Part shown: positions 60,869 through 64,000 of the stretch, in pieces
How the letters are laid out: each line of letters begins with the position of its first letter
How positions within the stretch are numbered: the first letter of the stretch is position 1
From: an uncultured Prevotellaceae bacterium
GTDB taxonomy: Bacteria; Bacteroidota; Bacteroidia; Bacteroidales; Bacteroidaceae
Assembly (NCBI GenBank): GCA_902778535.1
Contig: CACYYG010000007.1
Location: 1-64,000, forward strand
Direction: 5' to 3'
Length of the DNA: 64,000 bases
Position numbers and translations under genes: made by a program
The notes under the pieces: generated by a model
The model's database searches: none
What the model was told of the DNA's origin: nothing
The model's input: the letters and a program-made list of their open reading frames with translations, nothing else

Positions 60869-63800
60869 ATGAAGTACAAATTACTGCGATTCTCCCTGCT
60901 GGGCATCTTTGTGATGTTTGCGGGTGTCGTGTCTGCTACCGAGCTCCAGGACGTGACAGCCACCTGGAATTTTGCTGCCAACTGCGCTAATCTTGCTCCG
61001 AAGAGTGAAGGCGGCAGTTATACCGCAGCGAAGATGGCTTCGGATGTGAAAGACATTGAGATGAATATCATCTATAATGGCGGCAGCATCAAGAACAACG
61101 ACAACAGCTATCAGGTGACTACTGGCGTTGAGATGCAGATTCCTGTGAAGAACGCTGGCGACCTCATCACCGTGAAGGGCTATCCTGGCTACTCCAAGTA
61201 CACCATCGGCAATAGCGCTGAGGTGTTGACCAATGACAACACCTACACCGCCAAGCGCAGCGATGCCGAGGCTGGCTATGTGGCTGTTACCTCTAAGGAT
61301 GGCAACAACTACTATGTCTCTATCTCCGTTACGCAGTTTGCTCCGAAGGAAATGATTACGCTTGACAACGAGCCCGCTATGGCGACGTTCACGTTCACCG
61401 ATGGTACCGAGGGCCAGACGGCTACGTTCTCCAATGCTGCCTACTTCCTCAACAGCAAGGTGACGCACGGCGACGGTCTGTTCATCAAGGACAAGAACAG
61501 CGGCAGCGGTATCGAGATGACCCGCTTTGAACCCAACGATCAGAACAACTCAGCTGACGAGAGCAATGCCATCCGCTTCCTCATTCAGGCAAAGCCCGGC
61601 TTCGTGTTCACCCCGACCAAGGTGGCTCTGAAGGCTACACGCTTCGGCACCGACAACGGCCTGCTCGACATTGCCTGGCAGAATGTCGACGGCACCACAG
61701 TCACGCTGGCTACTGGTGTGAAGCCCAATCGCAATAACGGCGTCGGCGCTGCTATTAGCAGTGAGGAGGGACAAAAATACAGCGATCTGGCTTACAATGT
61801 GACCGGTGCTACTCCTGGCGAGGGCGCCTGTGGACTGCTCGTCAATCTCTATCACCTGCAAAGTGGCAAGCAGATTGGCTTTGCCGACATTGTTATTGAG
61901 GGTACGCTGAACGGCACCGAGAAGGAAGTGCCCATCTTGGCATCGTTCAAGGTCAATGGCAACGAGTATGCCGCGGAGGACGTCTTCGGCGAGGCATACG
62001 AGGCAACACTCGAGCTGCCGAAGGCAGAGCAGATGGTAAGTGCCAGCAACCCGCTGACCGACGTTACCGCTTCGAGCGGCGAGGTAGGCGAGATTACCTA
62101 TCAGCAGAAGGACGATGCCTGCATCGTCACCATCCCGATGACCGCTGGCGGCACACAGATGGACTATGTGCTGAACGTGGTATTCAAGCCTGACTTCACC
62201 CTGAGCTACCTCGATGTAGAGGGTAACGTGCTGACTACTCAGATTGTGGAGAAGGATGCTAAGATTGGCACGTTCGCCTATGAAATTGAGAATGTTCCCG
62301 CTACGAAGGACGGATACAAGGCACGTGGTTGGTTCAAGCAGGACTACCTCGGCGAGAAATTCACCATCGAGGATGTCATTACTTCAGATGTCAATCTCTA
62401 CGCTATAGAGACCGAGATGGAGGTGTCAAGTCTCAGCCGCAAGTATGTCTATGACCTCGCCAACCAGTTCTTCTACGACGACGACCACGAGGGCTTCAAC
62501 AGCATCGGTTCAGGCTACTGGCACGACAAGCAGCACGGCTGGGCCTTCAACAACGGCGACAAGATTGAACTGCTCGTAGGCCCGAAGGCCACCATCAACT
62601 TCTCGCTCTGCCAGTATTCTGCCGGTGGCGCCACCATCGTGGGCAGCAATGGCGCCAGTGTCGATGCCAAGGTCGACTCCGACGGCGGTGCCGGCTCGCT
62701 CGACTACGAGGGCGAGGCAGGCACGCTGACACTGACCATCAATAGCAGCGGTGCCGTCTACATCCACAGCATCACCGTGTTCAACACCAGCGAGACCAAC
62801 TATGAACGCAAGGGCAACTGGATCATTGTGAAGAAGGGCGACGCCTCCAGCCTGCTCGACGCCATAGAGATAGCCAAGGGCATAGAGAACGCCAAGATAT
62901 TCTTGCCCGACGGCACATACGACCTCGGCGAGACCGTGAAGACCGTCATCTCGGGTAAGAACGTGTCGCTTATCGGACAGAGTGCCGAGAAGACCATCAT
63001 CGTCAACCGTCCGCCTGTGGCCATGGAAGGTCTCGACAAGGCCGACCTGCTGAAGAACACGGGTGAAGGACTCTACATGCAGGACATCTCGCTGAAGAAT
63101 GACTTGTCGTATGGCGGTAATGACGGACGCGCTGCATCGCTGCACGACCAGGGCACGAAGACCATCGGCAAGAACGTCTACCTGCTGTCGCATCAGGATA
63201 CCTACTATTCACATAAACAGGGCGGCCTCTACTACTGGGAGGGTGGCGAGCTGCACGGAACGGTAGACTACCTCTGCGGCAACGGTAAGGTTTACTTCAA
63301 CGAGGTGAAACTGGTCAACGAGGTACGCGGCAGCGCTACCATCACGGCCAACTCCGAGCTCTACGTGTTCAACAACTGCACGGTGGAGAACAACGCCGGC
63401 ACTTACAACTTCGGACGTGCCTGGAGCGACAATCCCGTCTGCATCTACTTGAATACCACGCTGCTCGACGGCGGTGAGAAGCTTGCCGGCACCCGCTGGA
63501 ACCTTACGGGCATTAACAGCGACTACAGCATTGCTGGCGAGTATGGCACAAAGGATGCCAATGGCAACAACATCACACCGGCCTCGAACAATGTCACCTT
63601 CACCAAGCAGAACACCCAGATGAATACCATCCTCGATGCTTCGGCATTGCAGACTTATTCCATCGAGAACGTGCTTGGCGAATGGGCTGCTACAGCCCAG
63701 GCTGCTACCACACAGGTGCTTGCTCCCAGTGATGCCAAGCTTGAGAATGGAAAGGTAACATGGTCGCCCGCCTATAACAATGCCTCGGCCTACGCTCTGT

Positions 63801-64000
63801 TTAAGAACGGCGAGTTTGTCGGTCTGACCGAGGAATTCAGCTATGACGTACAGGTTGGTGCTAACGATGTCCTGACTATCCGTGCAGCTAACGCGCGTGG
63901 CGGTTTCGGCGAGCCTGCCGTTGTCACCGTCGTTACCGGCATTGACGAGTTGCCCGTTGTCAGCGCTCCTGCTGATGGCAGCATCTACAACATGCAGGGC
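60869..64000 (+). CDS. CE8 pectinesterase with long N-terminal modules (truncated by window end)
   Basis: Reading frame open from the ATG at 60869 to the window edge, 1044 codons without a stop. Signal peptide about 1-24. Residues 30-560 hold beta-sandwich modules. Residues about 650-870 are a pectin methylesterase beta-helix: SHQDTYY (Asp777), GTVDYLCGNG (Asp800) and FGRAW (Arg850), matching the two catalytic Asp and the Arg of CE8. A fibronectin-III-like domain begins near 950. The last residues visible (SIYNMQG) look like the start of the shared C-terminal tail, so only a short part is missing. It would demethylate pectin ahead of PL1 and GH28. Confidence 0.85.
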   Translation, partial: MKYKLLRFSLLGIFVMFAGVVSATELQDVTATWNFAANCANLAPKSEGGSYTAAKMASDVKDIEMNIIYNGGSIKNNDNSYQVTTGVEMQIPVKNAGDLITVKGYPGYSKYTIGNSAEVLTNDNTYTAKRSDAEAGYVAVTSKDGNNYYVSISVTQFAPKEMITLDNEPAMATFTFTDGTEGQTATFSNAAYFLNSKVTHGDGLFIKDKNSGSGIEMTRFEPNDQNNSADESNAIRFLIQAKPGFVFTPTKVALKATRFGTDNGLLDIAWQNVDGTTVTLATGVKPNRNNGVGAAISSEEGQKYSDLAYNVTGATPGEGACGLLVNLYHLQSGKQIGFADIVIEGTLNGTEKEVPILASFKVNGNEYAAEDVFGEAYEATLELPKAEQMVSASNPLTDVTASSGEVGEITYQQKDDACIVTIPMTAGGTQMDYVLNVVFKPDFTLSYLDVEGNVLTTQIVEKDAKIGTFAYEIENVPATKDGYKARGWFKQDYLGEKFTIEDVITSDVNLYAIETEMEVSSLSRKYVYDLANQFFYDDDHEGFNSIGSGYWHDKQHGWAFNNGDKIELLVGPKATINFSLCQYSAGGATIVGSNGASVDAKVDSDGGAGSLDYEGEAGTLTLTINSSGAVYIHSITVFNTSETNYERKGNWIIVKKGDASSLLDAIEIAKGIENAKIFLPDGTYDLGETVKTVISGKNVSLIGQSAEKTIIVNRPPVAMEGLDKADLLKNTGEGLYMQDISLKNDLSYGGNDGRAASLHDQGTKTIGKNVYLLSHQDTYYSHKQGGLYYWEGGELHGTVDYLCGNGKVYFNEVKLVNEVRGSATITANSELYVFNNCTVENNAGTYNFGRAWSDNPVCIYLNTTLLDGGEKLAGTRWNLTGINSDYSIAGEYGTKDANGNNITPASNNVTFTKQNTQMNTILDASALQTYSIENVLGEWAATAQAATTQVLAPSDAKLENGKVTWSPAYNNASAYALFKNGEFVGLTEEFSYDVQVGANDVLTIRAANARGGFGEPAVVTVVTGIDELPVVSAPADGSIYNMQG

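Overview
The window comes from a Bacteroidota chromosome, most likely Prevotellaceae (Prevotella, Segatella or Xylanibacter type). Promoters follow the Bacteroidota pattern, a TTG element 19-20 bp ahead of TAnnTTTG. Shine-Dalgarno sequences are mostly weak, and genes sit in tight operons with ATGA or TAATG overlaps. Many secreted proteins end in a similar 'YxxxGxR...GIYI..GRK' tail. The base composition is moderately GC-rich, and the gene content (pectin and arabinan enzymes, classical menaquinone genes, Fe/Mn superoxide dismutase) fits a plant-fibre-using gut or rumen anaerobe. No SusC/SusD pair is present, so the CAZyme genes here are not a classical complete PUL.

Layout. 0.2-12.4 kb: a (+) run starting with a GH127 beta-L-arabinofuranosidase and an SGNH esterase. 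It continues into a surface-glycan cassette: UDP-galactopyranose mutase, a fused nucleotidyltransferase/PLP enzyme, an ornithine-cyclodeaminase-like reductase, a CDP-alcohol phosphotransferase of the TagB/TagF type, an acyltransferase and a Wzx-type flippase, with superoxide dismutase overlapping the end. I read it as making a glycan that carries a phospho-(amino)alcohol group. 12.6-18.5 kb: M64 peptidase, glycerate kinase, alpha/beta hydrolase, an ECF sigma factor with a membrane partner, and Hsp20. 18.7-25.2 kb: housekeeping and envelope genes (PlsC-like acyltransferase, golvesin-domain/amidase-like protein, YgiQ radical SAM protein, PP2C-like protein). 25.2-27.5 kb: tRNA-Arg(UCU), an AlbA_2 regulator and an A/T-richer stand-alone RelA/SpoT-type alarmone synthetase, possibly a small acquired segment. 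27.5-36.3 kb: cysK, an acidic-tailed membrane protein, a sialate O-acetylesterase-like enzyme, ADP-forming acyl-CoA synthetase, a TGS/uridine-kinase-like protein and a lipoprotein.

36.3-43.5 kb, on (-): a hemerythrin-LuxR fusion regulator, menD, an M6 protease, a GH109-like oxidoreductase, isochorismate synthase and a PaaI/MenI thioesterase; the menaquinone genes are interleaved with unrelated genes. 43.6-53.5 kb: two paralogous small lipoproteins, a Cthe_2159-like (pectate-binding type) beta-helix protein, two secreted clan GH-A-like glycosidases on (-), a double esterase (alpha/beta hydrolase plus SGNH) and an orphan trpF. 53.7-64 kb: a pectin block comprising a 1600-residue protein that fuses GH28, GH105 and a third, unassigned glycosidase-like domain, a PL1 pectate lyase, and a CE8 pectinesterase cut by the window end.

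The most unusual non-coding signal is a trio of 61-bp arrays at 16655-16715, 40939-40999 and 53569-53629. Each has three 17-bp palindromes at an exact 22-bp period. The third array has a different sequence but the same geometry. Other repeats include a perfect 37-bp inverted repeat, a 34-bp imperfect inverted repeat built from 9-bp units, a 21-bp tandem repeat, a 27-nt hairpin seen at two loci, and TCACCTC-type microrepeats that are translated in frame inside menD, menF and trpF.
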